Assembly: GCA_001000675.1 (NCBI GenBank)
Contig: LCHW01000004.1
Location: 1 to 44,715, forward strand
Origin: Candidatus Wolfebacteria bacterium GW2011_GWE2_44_13
GTDB taxonomy: Bacteria > Patescibacteria > Paceibacteria > UBA6257 > UBA9933
Length of the DNA stretch: 44,715 nt
Reading direction: 5' to 3'
Shown here: positions 23,482 to 29,958 of the stretch, in pieces
How the letters are laid out: the number at the start of each line of letters is the position of its first letter
How positions within the stretch are numbered: position 1 is the stretch's first letter
Notes under the pieces: generated by a model
Seen by the model: the letters and a program-made list of their open reading frames with translations, nothing else
Database searches by the model: none
Told to the model about the DNA's origin: nothing
Program-made: the position numbers and the translations under genes

Positions 23482-24324
23482 TTATTTAGTCTTATTTCGA
23501 ACTGTCGGCCTTCGCTTAACAATAAGTGAAGTTGACGCTTTCTTCTTATTTCGTGTCTTGCGTCCACCAGTGACCTTACCCCATGCAGTCTTCGGTCGCT
23601 TGGTTCCGCGTGGCTGACTTCCTTCTCCTCCACCGTATGGGTGATCGCACGGGTTCATAGCAGAGCCACGAACTGTCGGTCGGATTCCCAAGTGTCGAGA
23701 GCGTCCTGCCTTTCCAAGGTTAACCAAGTTATGTTCATGATTGGAACACTGTCCCATCGTTGCATATCCTTCGGTCAATACCTTTCGTACTTCTCCTGAT
23801 GGAAGCTTAAGGCTTGTATATTTTCCTTCGTGTGCCAATACCTGTGCATAGGAACCTGCAGATTTTACCATCTGTCCTCCTTTGCCTGGTTGTAATTCTA
23901 TATTGTAGACCATGTAGCTGGTCGGGATGTTCTTCAACTTTGAGCGGTTGCCGTTTTTTACAACTGCATTTTCCGCTGTGATGATTTCATCGCCAACTTT
24001 CATGTCCTTGCCAGCCAAAATATACCGTCTTTCGCCGTCATTGTAAAGCGCACGTGCGATAAACGCAGAGCGATACGGATCATATTCAATAGCTTCGATG
24101 CGTGCCGGAATATCAAACTTATTGTGTTTGAAATCCACCATACGGTAGAGCTGCTTTACACCTCCTCCCTGATGGCGGGTCGTGATACGGCCCTGGTTAT
24201 TGCGACCACCCCGCTTTGCGATTCGAATAAGCGCGCTTTTCATCGGCTCAATCTTAGTCAAAACGCTATAGTCAACCACAGTCATGTGGCGTCGTGATGG
24301 AGTTGTTGGTGAATATTTTTTCAT
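23482..24324 (-). CDS. rplB: Ribosomal protein L2
   Basis: Peptidyl-transferase-region protein. 280 residues with OB and SH3-like domains and the C-terminal signature RGSAMNPCDHPYGGGEGSQP. The first His of the DHP motif is kept, but the next position is Tyr where most L2 have His. The NHEHNLVNLGKAGRSRHLG segment is typical. No SD. Confidence 0.97.
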   Translation of the reverse strand: MKKYSPTTPSRRHMTVVDYSVLTKIEPMKSALIRIAKRGGRNNQGRITTRHQGGGVKQLYRMVDFKHNKFDIPARIEAIEYDPYRSAFIARALYNDGERRYILAGKDMKVGDEIITAENAVVKNGNRSKLKNIPTSYMVYNIELQPGKGGQMVKSAGSYAQVLAHEGKYTSLKLPSGEVRKVLTEGYATMGQCSNHEHNLVNLGKAGRSRHLGIRPTVRGSAMNPCDHPYGGGEGSQPRGTKRPKTAWGKVTGGRKTRNKKKASTSLIVKRRPTVRNKTK

Positions 24325-24362
24325 AAAATGGTCATCTTAGTTTCTCGCGTTCATCCAGTACC

Positions 24363-24728
24363 TTAGGAAGGCATGATGTCGAGCTTCTGTCCTTTCTTGA
24401 GCGTCACAATGGCTTTCTTGGTGGTCTTTTTCTTACCATCAACGCCCTTGTACTTTTGTCGTTCTCCCCGGATAGTAACCGTGTTTACGGAAATCGGGTC
24501 GACGTTGTAAATCTTTTGGATCGCCTTTTTGATTTCAGCCTTGTTCGTATGTTTATCAACAACGAACACGTACTGACCGGCGGCACTCATATGATACGCC
24601 TTCTCGGTGATCAACGGGTGTTTTATTATAAACTCGTTGGCCGGATTTCGCAAAGCGCCCTTCTTCACCGCAGTTTTCTTTTCAGCAACTACGCCGTCTT
24701 CAGTTTTTATTTTCTTTGCAATAGCCAT
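24363..24728 (-). CDS. rplW: Ribosomal protein L23
   Basis: Exit-site docking protein for trigger factor and SRP. The core starts at IIKHPLITEKAYHMS, about residue 34. The preceding Lys/Ala-rich extension makes the protein 121 residues instead of about 95. YVFVVDKHTNKAEIKKAIQKIYNV is diagnostic. No SD; 3 bp after rplD. Confidence 0.96.
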   Translation of the reverse strand: MAIAKKIKTEDGVVAEKKTAVKKGALRNPANEFIIKHPLITEKAYHMSAAGQYVFVVDKHTNKAEIKKAIQKIYNVDPISVNTVTIRGERQKYKGVDGKKKTTKKAIVTLKKGQKLDIMPS

Positions 24729-24731
24729 GGT

Positions 24732-25361
24732 TTATATTTTGTAATGCTCTTCGATTTCTGCGATAGCGCCCTGTTCGATGATGAGGTTTTTATACTTCAT
24801 CAAGTCATAGACGTTTATTGATGCAGGGTTCAATGTATCAACATTCTTTATGTTGCCGAGTGCCTGAGCCAATTGGCGATTCTCTGTTGAGAGGATAACC
24901 ACTGTCTTAGAGCGTAGATCGACAAAGTTTCGCAATGCGTCAGCCCATTCCTTCGTCTTTGTTCCCACTTTTGCAAATGAGTCAACTACGGTAACGTTGT
25001 TGTCTGCGAATCTCTTAGAAAGAACTGAGTAGACAGCGACTCGCTTCATCTTCTTGTTAATCTTCTTTGAGAAATCACGATCCTTGCTTGGACCATGCGT
25101 TACGCCTCCTCCCTTCCATAATGGAGATCGGATAGAACCATGTCGTGCGCGACCAGTTCCCTTTTGCTTCCACGGCTTCTTACCTCCGCCGCGTACTTCG
25201 CTGCGTCCTTTGGCATGTGCCCAAGGATCACGTCGGTTCGCAAGATGCGTTACGAGCGCCTGGTGTACCAAATCTGGGTTCCATCGCGTGGCAACCATCA
25301 GCTCTGGCATTTCCATCGTTCCTGCCTTTTCGTTTTTATAGTTTAAGATATCAACTTTCAT
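24732..25361 (-). CDS. rplD: Ribosomal protein L4
   Basis: 209 residues. The tunnel loop contains GGGKKPWKQKGTGRARHGSIRSPLWKGGG. In E. coli L4 also autoregulates this operon by binding the S10 leader, relevant to the leader found upstream of rplC. No SD. Confidence 0.97.
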   Translation of the reverse strand: MKVDILNYKNEKAGTMEMPELMVATRWNPDLVHQALVTHLANRRDPWAHAKGRSEVRGGGKKPWKQKGTGRARHGSIRSPLWKGGGVTHGPSKDRDFSKKINKKMKRVAVYSVLSKRFADNNVTVVDSFAKVGTKTKEWADALRNFVDLRSKTVVILSTENRQLAQALGNIKNVDTLNPASINVYDLMKYKNLIIEQGAIAEIEEHYKI

Positions 25362-25395
25362 ACAATAGGTATCGATTTATTGTTTCGCTTTCGCG

Positions 25396-25995
25396 TTAGC
25401 TTCGTACTTCGATAATAGTTCCTCTCATTCCTGGAACTGCACCGTGAATCATCAAGAGGTTATTTTCTTTGTCGATTGCAGCAACCTTAAGGTTCTTAAT
25501 CGAGAAGCGCTCCAGACCCATGTGCCCAGCCATCTTTCTTCCTGGTACAACGCGCTGCGTTGCGGTAGATCCGATAGATCCTGGTGCACGATGTCGGTTC
25601 TTCTGACCGTGTGTCTTAGGTCCTCCATGAAATCCATGTCGCTTTACAACGCCCTGGAAACCACGTCCCTTTGACAAACCACTAATCTTTACCACATCAC
25701 CTTCGGTGAATTGTGCGACATCGATGATATCTCCAACCTTCAACTCGGAACCTTCAACCCGGAATTCTTTTAGGGTTTTGAAATTTCCTAGATCCTTCAG
25801 ATGTCCTGCAAGAGGCTTGTTCGCTTTCTTGTCAGATTTATCGAATCCAACTTGAACCGCTTCATAACCATCCTTTTCAGTGCCACGCAATTGCGTCACT
25901 GTTATTGGACCAGCTTGCAGAATCGTTACCGGGATCTGCTTATCGCCTTGCCAAATCTGAGTCATTTTTACTTTTTTGCCGAGTATGAATTTCAT
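25396..25995 (-). CDS. rplC: Ribosomal protein L3
   Basis: Early-assembly large-subunit protein. 199 residues with the loop GRGFQGVVKRHGFHGGPKTHGQKNRHRAPGSIG in two short blocks typical of L3. First gene of the operon in this window: rpsJ, which normally precedes it, is absent here. No SD before ATG 25995; preceded by a structured leader and promoter at 26144-26172. Confidence 0.97.
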   Translation of the reverse strand: MKFILGKKVKMTQIWQGDKQIPVTILQAGPITVTQLRGTEKDGYEAVQVGFDKSDKKANKPLAGHLKDLGNFKTLKEFRVEGSELKVGDIIDVAQFTEGDVVKISGLSKGRGFQGVVKRHGFHGGPKTHGQKNRHRAPGSIGSTATQRVVPGRKMAGHMGLERFSIKNLKVAAIDKENNLLMIHGAVPGMRGTIIEVRS

Positions 25996-26012
25996 AGTAT
26001 GTTTATCTATCG

Positions 26013-26043
26013 AAAAAAACGAGCGGATTTAGTAATCCACCCG
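26013..26043 (-). terminator. Terminator inside the rplC leader (attenuator)
   Basis: Minus-strand RNA CGGGUGGAUU-ACUA-AAUCCGCUCG forms ten uninterrupted pairs (two G-U), followed by seven U. It lies about 18 bases upstream of the rplC start, i.e. before the first gene, so transcription would stop unless the stem is blocked. Confidence 0.75.
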
Positions 26044-26079
26044 TCCCTTTGGTGTTTTGACTAAATCTTTCGTAAAAGA
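26026..26079 (-). promoter_or_regulatory. Candidate antiterminator and anti-antiterminator of the rplC leader
   Basis: GATTTAGT (26060-26067) can pair with ACTAAATC (26026-26033), which is the loop and 3' arm of the terminator. Alternatively ATCTTT-TACG-AAAGAT (26064-26079) sequesters part of that 5' arm. This is the three-hairpin logic of classical attenuators. Confidence 0.6.
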
Positions 26080-26120
26080 TTATTTGCTACGCTATTTTCT
26101 TTTTCAATCGATACCAACAT
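26061..26120 (-). CDS. Upstream ORF in the rplC leader, 19 codons
   Basis: ATG 26120, peptide MLVSIEKENSVANNLLRKI, stop TAG at 26061-26063. The stop codon lies inside the candidate antiterminator arm GATTTAGT. AGGA abuts the ATG, and the start lies in a 9-bp hairpin (AUAUCAACA-GGAA-UGUUGGUAU), so initiation may depend on RNA folding. It could be a leader peptide that couples ribosome position to termination, or a chance frame. No homology can be judged at this length. Confidence 0.35.
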   Translation of the reverse strand: MLVSIEKENSVANNLLRKI

Positions 26121-26143
26121 TCCTGTTGATATTTGACTTAGTG

Positions 26144-26172
26144 AGAATAACAGATAGCTCGAGCCATGTCAA
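26144..26172 (-). promoter_or_regulatory. Promoter of the ribosomal protein operon
   Basis: Minus strand TTGACA (26167-26172), 17-nt spacer, TATTCT (26144-26149). Predicted start near 26137 gives a leader of about 140 nt. Confidence 0.8.
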
Positions 26173-26240
26173 CACCTTTTGGAGCTCTTAAGCTCGATAG
26201 CCAGGGTAAGCTCGTAAGCGATACGGGACACGGGAGCTTT

Positions 26241-26266
26241 TCATTCCCGCCTACGCGGGAATGACA
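26241..26266. repeat. REP-like palindrome, single unit
   Basis: TCATTCCCGCCTACGCGGGAATGACA; loop variant CCTACG. Upstream of the rplC promoter. Confidence 0.8.
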
Positions 26267-26277
26267 CCTAGAAAAAC

Positions 26278-26303
26278 AAAGGCCCCGCACAGCGGGGCCT
26301 TTA
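26278..26303. terminator. Intrinsic terminator after the 43-aa gene
   Basis: AAAGGCCCCGC-TGT-GCGGGGCCTTTG, perfect stem with T-run on the minus strand. Confidence 0.92.
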
Positions 26304-26313
26304 AGCAGGAGAC

Positions 26314-26445
26314 TCAATCTTCAAATGCTTCGTTCATTGCTTTGGCGAGAAGGTATAAATCCTTCGACGAGAGGCTCACCCCAATAAAAGATCTTTTTTC
26401 ACCTTCCGCCCCAGCATACCCTTCTTCCATCTTTGGCTTTTCCAT
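26314..26445 (-). CDS. Small hypothetical protein, 43 aa
   Basis: ATG 26445 preceded by AGAGGTG six bases upstream; TGA at 26314-26316. Product is acidic at both ends, with a hydrophobic middle (RSFIGVSLSSKDLYLLAKAM). Unrecognised. It lies 87 bp after the 118-aa zinc-ribbon gene in the same direction and just before a strong terminator, so they probably form one cassette. Confidence 0.6.
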   Translation of the reverse strand: MEKPKMEEGYAGAEGEKRSFIGVSLSSKDLYLLAKAMNEAFED

Positions 26446-26532
26446 TGCAGTCACCTCTTTCCTTTTAAGCTTTGGGCACTAATCCAATTAGTACAACATA
26501 TCATAACTGCCAAGCTCTACCAAAGACCCTGC

Positions 26533-26889
26533 CTACTCCTTCGCGCAAGGAAGATCGTACGTATCTGCGTTGAATCTGCATTGCACCTCTTCCGGACCAC
26601 GCAAAAGCGCATCTAGTATCTTCGCTTCTGCCTCCGTAGGCGGGGCGTCCAGCCTGTGTATGGGTGGAATCAATGCCTTTTCCTCATCCGACATCGTGCT
26701 GACGTCTACCTGTGGAATCTGAGCAGCGGATCGCATGCCGAATTCTCCACCAATGTTTGCCCCGGTACAGAAGCAACCAAATCTGCCATGATCATCAATG
26801 GGAAACTTTTCCCTGCCGCAAAATCCACATGGTGGCCCCTTGCCTCCGTTTTCACGCAAAACTCGGTCTGTTGCATCCCAATACGACAT
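26533..26889 (-). CDS. Small zinc-ribbon-like protein, 118 aa
   Basis: Residues C21, C24, C39 and C41 (CGFC ... FGCFC), with His34 nearby, suggest a zinc-binding knuckle. A second half rich in Asp/Glu and Pro (VSTMSDEEKALIPPIHRL) has a predicted helix EAEAKILDALLRG. Unrecognised. AAAGGAG precedes ATG 26889 by seven bases; promoter at 26938-26966. Adaptor or nucleic-acid-binding roles are possible but inferred. Confidence 0.7.
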   Translation of the reverse strand: MSYWDATDRVLRENGGKGPPCGFCGREKFPIDDHGRFGCFCTGANIGGEFGMRSAAQIPQVDVSTMSDEEKALIPPIHRLDAPPTEAEAKILDALLRGPEEVQCRFNADTYDLPCAKE

Positions 26890-26937
26890 CTCAGAGTCTC
26901 CTTTCTTTCCTCGTTTAGTTGGTTAATTACTGTTCGA

Positions 26938-26966
26938 ACCATACCTATTTTTGCAGAGCAAGTCAA
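26938..26966 (-). promoter_or_regulatory. Promoter of the 118-aa/43-aa unit
   Basis: Minus strand TTGACT (26961-26966), 17-nt spacer, TATGGT (26938-26943), starting 7 bp past the dut stop. Confidence 0.7.
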
Positions 26967-26972
26967 TCAATT

Positions 26973-27392
26973 TTACACCCCCGTACTACCAAAGCTCCCC
27001 TCTCCTCGTGCGGTTTCTGACAGCTCTTCAACTATTTCGATTTCGGCTTGATCTACTCGCTGAAATAGCATTTGTGCTATACGCATATGCTTTTCTATAG
27101 TAAAGGCCTCTTGGCCGAGATTAATAAGGGCAACTTTAATTTCTCCTCGATATCCGGAGTCAATAACGCCTGCGAGCGTATTAACGCCATGCTTTGTAGA
27201 TATACCGCTTCTTGGCCAAATAAGCCCAGCATAGCCATCGGGCCATTCCATCTTTAATCCTGTTCCTATTAATGCGCGCTGCCCTGGCTCGATAACATGC
27301 GCTTCATTTGCATACAGGTCTAGACCAGCATCATTTGGATTCGCATAGATCGGTGTTGGCACATCGGAGAGCTTTACTATTTTTAGCTTCAT
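26973..27392 (-). CDS. dut: dUTP diphosphatase
   Basis: Hydrolyses dUTP to dUMP and PPi. All five trimeric dUTPase motifs are present: NDAGLDLYA, PRSG, GVIDSGYRGEI, RIAQMLF and RGEGSFGSTG. Start ATG 27392 gives 139 residues, near standard. TATACT ends six bases before this ATG with no SD, which argues for a leaderless mRNA and against the frame starting at 27428. Downstream of dcd and the UPF0200 kinase, forming a dCTP to dUMP route. Confidence 0.96.
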   Translation of the reverse strand: MKLKIVKLSDVPTPIYANPNDAGLDLYANEAHVIEPGQRALIGTGLKMEWPDGYAGLIWPRSGISTKHGVNTLAGVIDSGYRGEIKVALINLGQEAFTIEKHMRIAQMLFQRVDQAEIEIVEELSETARGEGSFGSTGV

Positions 27393-27398
27393 GATTTT

Positions 27399-27428
27399 AG
27401 TATACACCGGCTTGCTCTTGTCTGTCAT
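27399..27428 (-). promoter_or_regulatory. Leaderless promoter of dut using a repeat-derived -35
   Basis: ATGACA (27423-27428), the end of a REP-like unit, 18-nt spacer, TATACT (27399-27404), six bases to the ATG. Confidence 0.55.
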
Positions 27429-27484
27429 TCCCGCAGAGGCGGGAATCTACACAATACTGGATTCCCGCCTCTGCGGGAATGACA
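27424..27484. repeat. REP-like inverted pair
   Basis: Two facing units, both with the CCTCTG/CAGAGG variant. Between the UPF0200 gene and dut. Confidence 0.9.
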
Positions 27485-27502
27485 ATGCTAAGCAATATAA
27501 TA

Positions 27503-27556
27503 CAAAAAAGTTCGGCATCTCTGCCGAACTTATTTATTCGGCAATGATTGCCGAAC
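27503..27556 (-). terminator. Terminator and tandem TTCGGCA hairpins after the UPF0200 gene
   Basis: AGTTCGGCA-GAGA-TGCCGAACTTTTTTG on the minus strand is an intrinsic terminator (27504-27531). Just before it lies a second palindrome, TTCGGCAATCATTGCCGAA (27537-27555). The TTCGGCA motif occurs five times, counting both orientations. Confidence 0.8.
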
Positions 27557-27563
27557 TGCCGAA

Positions 27564-28121
27564 TTATTTCAGCTTCCATACGATTACATCGCTCTGGCTC
27601 ACCAGTTTCCCCGGCGCTCCATCGTTTAAAACAACGTAATCCGCCATCGCAATCGGCCCTCCTTGGTGCAGATTTTCGATTTGCGAATAGTCGCGGCTTC
27701 GCGCCTCTTCCATTGTTAGCGGACGTTCTCGCCTGTTACTAAGTCGATCATACCGCAACCCTGGAGCAGCGTGCACTGCCACCGTTTTAAACATGTCACC
27801 AAAAACCTCTTTAAAGCGCAGGTACTCCTGCCAAGAATAGAGGCTCTCCACTAATACCGGCTTATCGCCCTTGAGTGCATGTATCTTTTCAATTACCCGC
27901 TCGGCGTAGACCAGCATTCCGAATTCCGCTCGTAATCCTTCGCGAACAAGCCGTTCGTTTGCCTCGTTTACTTCGAGCCCCCTTCTCTTTACTTCATCAA
28001 ACGTCACATCACCGAAGTACACCCTCGGCCATCCGTACACACGCATGATGTAGTTAATAACAACGGACTTCCCCGATCCGGGCAACCCCAGGACCGCAAT
28101 GATGCGTCTTTTTTTCTCCAC
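27564..28121 (-). CDS. P-loop kinase of the UPF0200 / dephospho-CoA-kinase-like group
   Basis: 185 residues. Walker A GLPGSGKS (12-19). The order FGDVTFDEVKRRGLEV, then VAVHAAPGLRYDRLSNR and ADYVVLNDG matches archaeal UPF0200 proteins, a nucleotide-kinase-like family of uncertain substrate. GTG start at 28121 with GGGGAG five bases upstream. It sits between dcd and dut, so a nucleotide or nucleoside monophosphate substrate is attractive but unproven. Confidence 0.75.
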   Translation of the reverse strand: MEKKRRIIAVLGLPGSGKSVVINYIMRVYGWPRVYFGDVTFDEVKRRGLEVNEANERLVREGLRAEFGMLVYAERVIEKIHALKGDKPVLVESLYSWQEYLRFKEVFGDMFKTVAVHAAPGLRYDRLSNRRERPLTMEEARSRDYSQIENLHQGGPIAMADYVVLNDGAPGKLVSQSDVIVWKLK

Positions 28122-28189
28122 GATAGCTCCCCTTTCTCGAGTTAATGGTCTACCGACAGCATACTCTTTCTTTTATTATATTTCCATAC

Positions 28190-28216
28190 AAAAAAGCGGG
28201 GCATTGCTACCCCGCT
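28190..28216 (-). terminator. Intrinsic terminator of dcd
   Basis: GCGGGG-TAGCAAT-GCCCCGC followed by TTTTTTGTAT on the minus strand. Confidence 0.9.
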
Positions 28217-28220
28217 CGTC

Positions 28221-29333
28221 TTACGATTTAAAGTGCTTTGAAAGACGCGGACCATTTTGATCCACATAGTTCGATGTTCCCATCTCGTCGTACAACTTCT
28301 GAGGGCACTCGACCAAGCGTTCGAATCCAATCTTTCCGATCGGCTGCCCATGTCGGACAATCAGGTTCTCGAATGGTCTCACTTCCAGCGTCAGCGTCCT
28401 GCCAACACCTTTCCCATCACGCCCCCAACCCCAGCCCGGATCAATAAATCCGGCATAATGGGACCGCATTTCCCCTGTCTTTGCATCAACCGGTTGCATC
28501 TCGCATGCAAGTTGCGGAGTGATACGAACTGCTTCGAGCGTCGACAGTATATAGAAGTCGCCTCTCTGCAAGGTCAGGTACCCATTTCGAGAAATCTCTT
28601 CCCGCGTTATCTTCTCGAAGAAGGCGTCCGCTTCATAGAAGTTTCTCTTCGCAAACTCGAATACCCTGTTCACACCCACGCACTTGTAGCCGATCGGATC
28701 ACACTCCATGTCGAGTGTCAGGATTATAGAGCCATCATTATCTGTTATCTTCAGATCCCGATGCTCTATCTGTTTTCCGGTGTGTTGGTCAAATAACAAC
28801 CCCCAGAGGCCCATTCGCAACTGCAGTTCGAGTTCATTGAACCGTGTATCGAAGTTGAAAAATCTGACTTGCGACAACTTTTCACCTGGTTCCAGTAATA
28901 CCGGGAACGATTTTGGACTCATCGCTATCCAGACTTCCCCCGAATAACCCGCAGGTGCCAACGTGTCATACCTTGGCGAACCGTCGGCAAGAACCCGCAC
29001 ATGTAGATCGATTCTGCCGGTACTCGATTTCGGATTACAATATGCGTAAATCGAGCTCGGCAAGTTAAATACCTCGTTCAGCCTGGCCAAATAAGTGACC
29101 CCTCTTTCAAGCGGGTAGAGAAAATCGTGTTTTCTTGCCCCGACTCTTTTGAGTAGCTTCCTTATTTTTTCCCCAAACATTGGCTGGAAAATACCGTCCA
29201 CCCGATAGATCTCACTCGTGAGTGTTAAGTCCATCGAACTCGGGTTAATATTCTCCAATAAAGCGTTTTTAATAAACCCTCCTTCGATCAACTGCGCCAT
29301 TAGCCTGTCGGTTAGTGCTCCGTATTCTCGCAT
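28221..29333 (-). CDS. dcd: dCTP deaminase, long two-module form
   Basis: Deaminates dCTP to dUTP. At 370 residues it is about twice the E. coli enzyme and shows two dUTPase-fold modules. The first has INPSSMDLTL and NPKSSTGRIDLHVRV, the second GDFYILSTLEAVRI and HYAGFIDPGWG. This long form is known in alphaproteobacteria, where it is annotated as 2'-deoxycytidine 5'-triphosphate deaminase. GGAGGT lies five bases before ATG 29333. With dut and the P-loop kinase downstream it would supply dUMP for thymidylate synthesis. Confidence 0.88.
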   Translation of the reverse strand: MREYGALTDRLMAQLIEGGFIKNALLENINPSSMDLTLTSEIYRVDGIFQPMFGEKIRKLLKRVGARKHDFLYPLERGVTYLARLNEVFNLPSSIYAYCNPKSSTGRIDLHVRVLADGSPRYDTLAPAGYSGEVWIAMSPKSFPVLLEPGEKLSQVRFFNFDTRFNELELQLRMGLWGLLFDQHTGKQIEHRDLKITDNDGSIILTLDMECDPIGYKCVGVNRVFEFAKRNFYEADAFFEKITREEISRNGYLTLQRGDFYILSTLEAVRITPQLACEMQPVDAKTGEMRSHYAGFIDPGWGWGRDGKGVGRTLTLEVRPFENLIVRHGQPIGKIGFERLVECPQKLYDEMGTSNYVDQNGPRLSKHFKS

Positions 29334-29410
29334 CGCGTACCTCCATTCATTATGTAATTTTAAAATCTATTTCTACTTATTTAATACCACTAACTACTAT
29401 AATTTGCAAA

Positions 29411-29437
29411 CAAAAAGGGCGGCTCATGGCCGCCCGT
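29411..29437 (-). terminator. Intrinsic terminator of the 100-aa gene
   Basis: GGGCGGC-CATGA-GCCGCCC followed by TTTTTG on the minus strand. Confidence 0.9.
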
Positions 29438-29441
29438 TGCT

Positions 29442-29744
29442 TCACTTCTCTTCCCGCACATACAGCAGTAGGGATACCCCCACAGCTAGACCGCAGGTGA
29501 ACCTCATTTCGCCGGAACGATCAACCCCCGAAACCGCAAACCCTGGAGGGCAGTCAAAGGCATTATCATCTTTCTCAGAGTAAGAGAATAAATTCTGTCT
29601 CGCCAACGGAAATCCCTCTGCCGCGGGAGTGAACAGTAACTGCCCCTTCTCCGCAACACAACCCCCCTTGCATGGCACAAAAGGCACGTTTTCTCCTCCC
29701 TGCACCTGAACACCCATACCAAATACTTCATACTTTTCCCCCAT
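29442..29744 (-). CDS. Hypothetical protein, 100 aa
   Basis: Not recognised. Four cysteines in two areas (FVPCKGGC and FDCPP...FTC), and a C-terminus that is hydrophobic (CGLAVGVSLLLYV) before VREEK. GGGGAAG lies five bases before ATG 29744. A stand-alone unit with its own terminator, between groEL and dcd. A TATAGA box is visible upstream (about 29803) but no clear -35. Confidence 0.65.
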   Translation of the reverse strand: MGEKYEVFGMGVQVQGGENVPFVPCKGGCVAEKGQLLFTPAAEGFPLARQNLFSYSEKDDNAFDCPPGFAVSGVDRSGEMRFTCGLAVGVSLLLYVREEK

Positions 29745-29837
29745 GAGGCTTCCCCTTTCCGCGGTTGGATTTACTTTTTTATTTATTTTTCTCCTGTTCT
29801 ACGTATTCTATACCATAACCCGCCCTTTTTTACCAGA

Positions 29838-29870
29838 AAAGCCACTCGCTTTCGCGGGTGGCTTTTGAAA
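29838..29870 (-). terminator. Intrinsic terminator of groEL
   Basis: AAAAGCCACCCGC-GAA-AGCGAGTGGCTTTT; between it and groEL is a second hairpin, CTGAGCC-TGCCGAAT-GGGCTCAG (about 29921-29943), resembling another dispersed palindrome. Confidence 0.9.
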
Positions 29871-29958
29871 TTTAAGAGCTCACTTTAATACCCATCTCCC
29901 ATTCCTTCGACGAGTTTTACCCTGAGCCTGCCGAATGGGCTCAGGACTGGTCGGCGGC

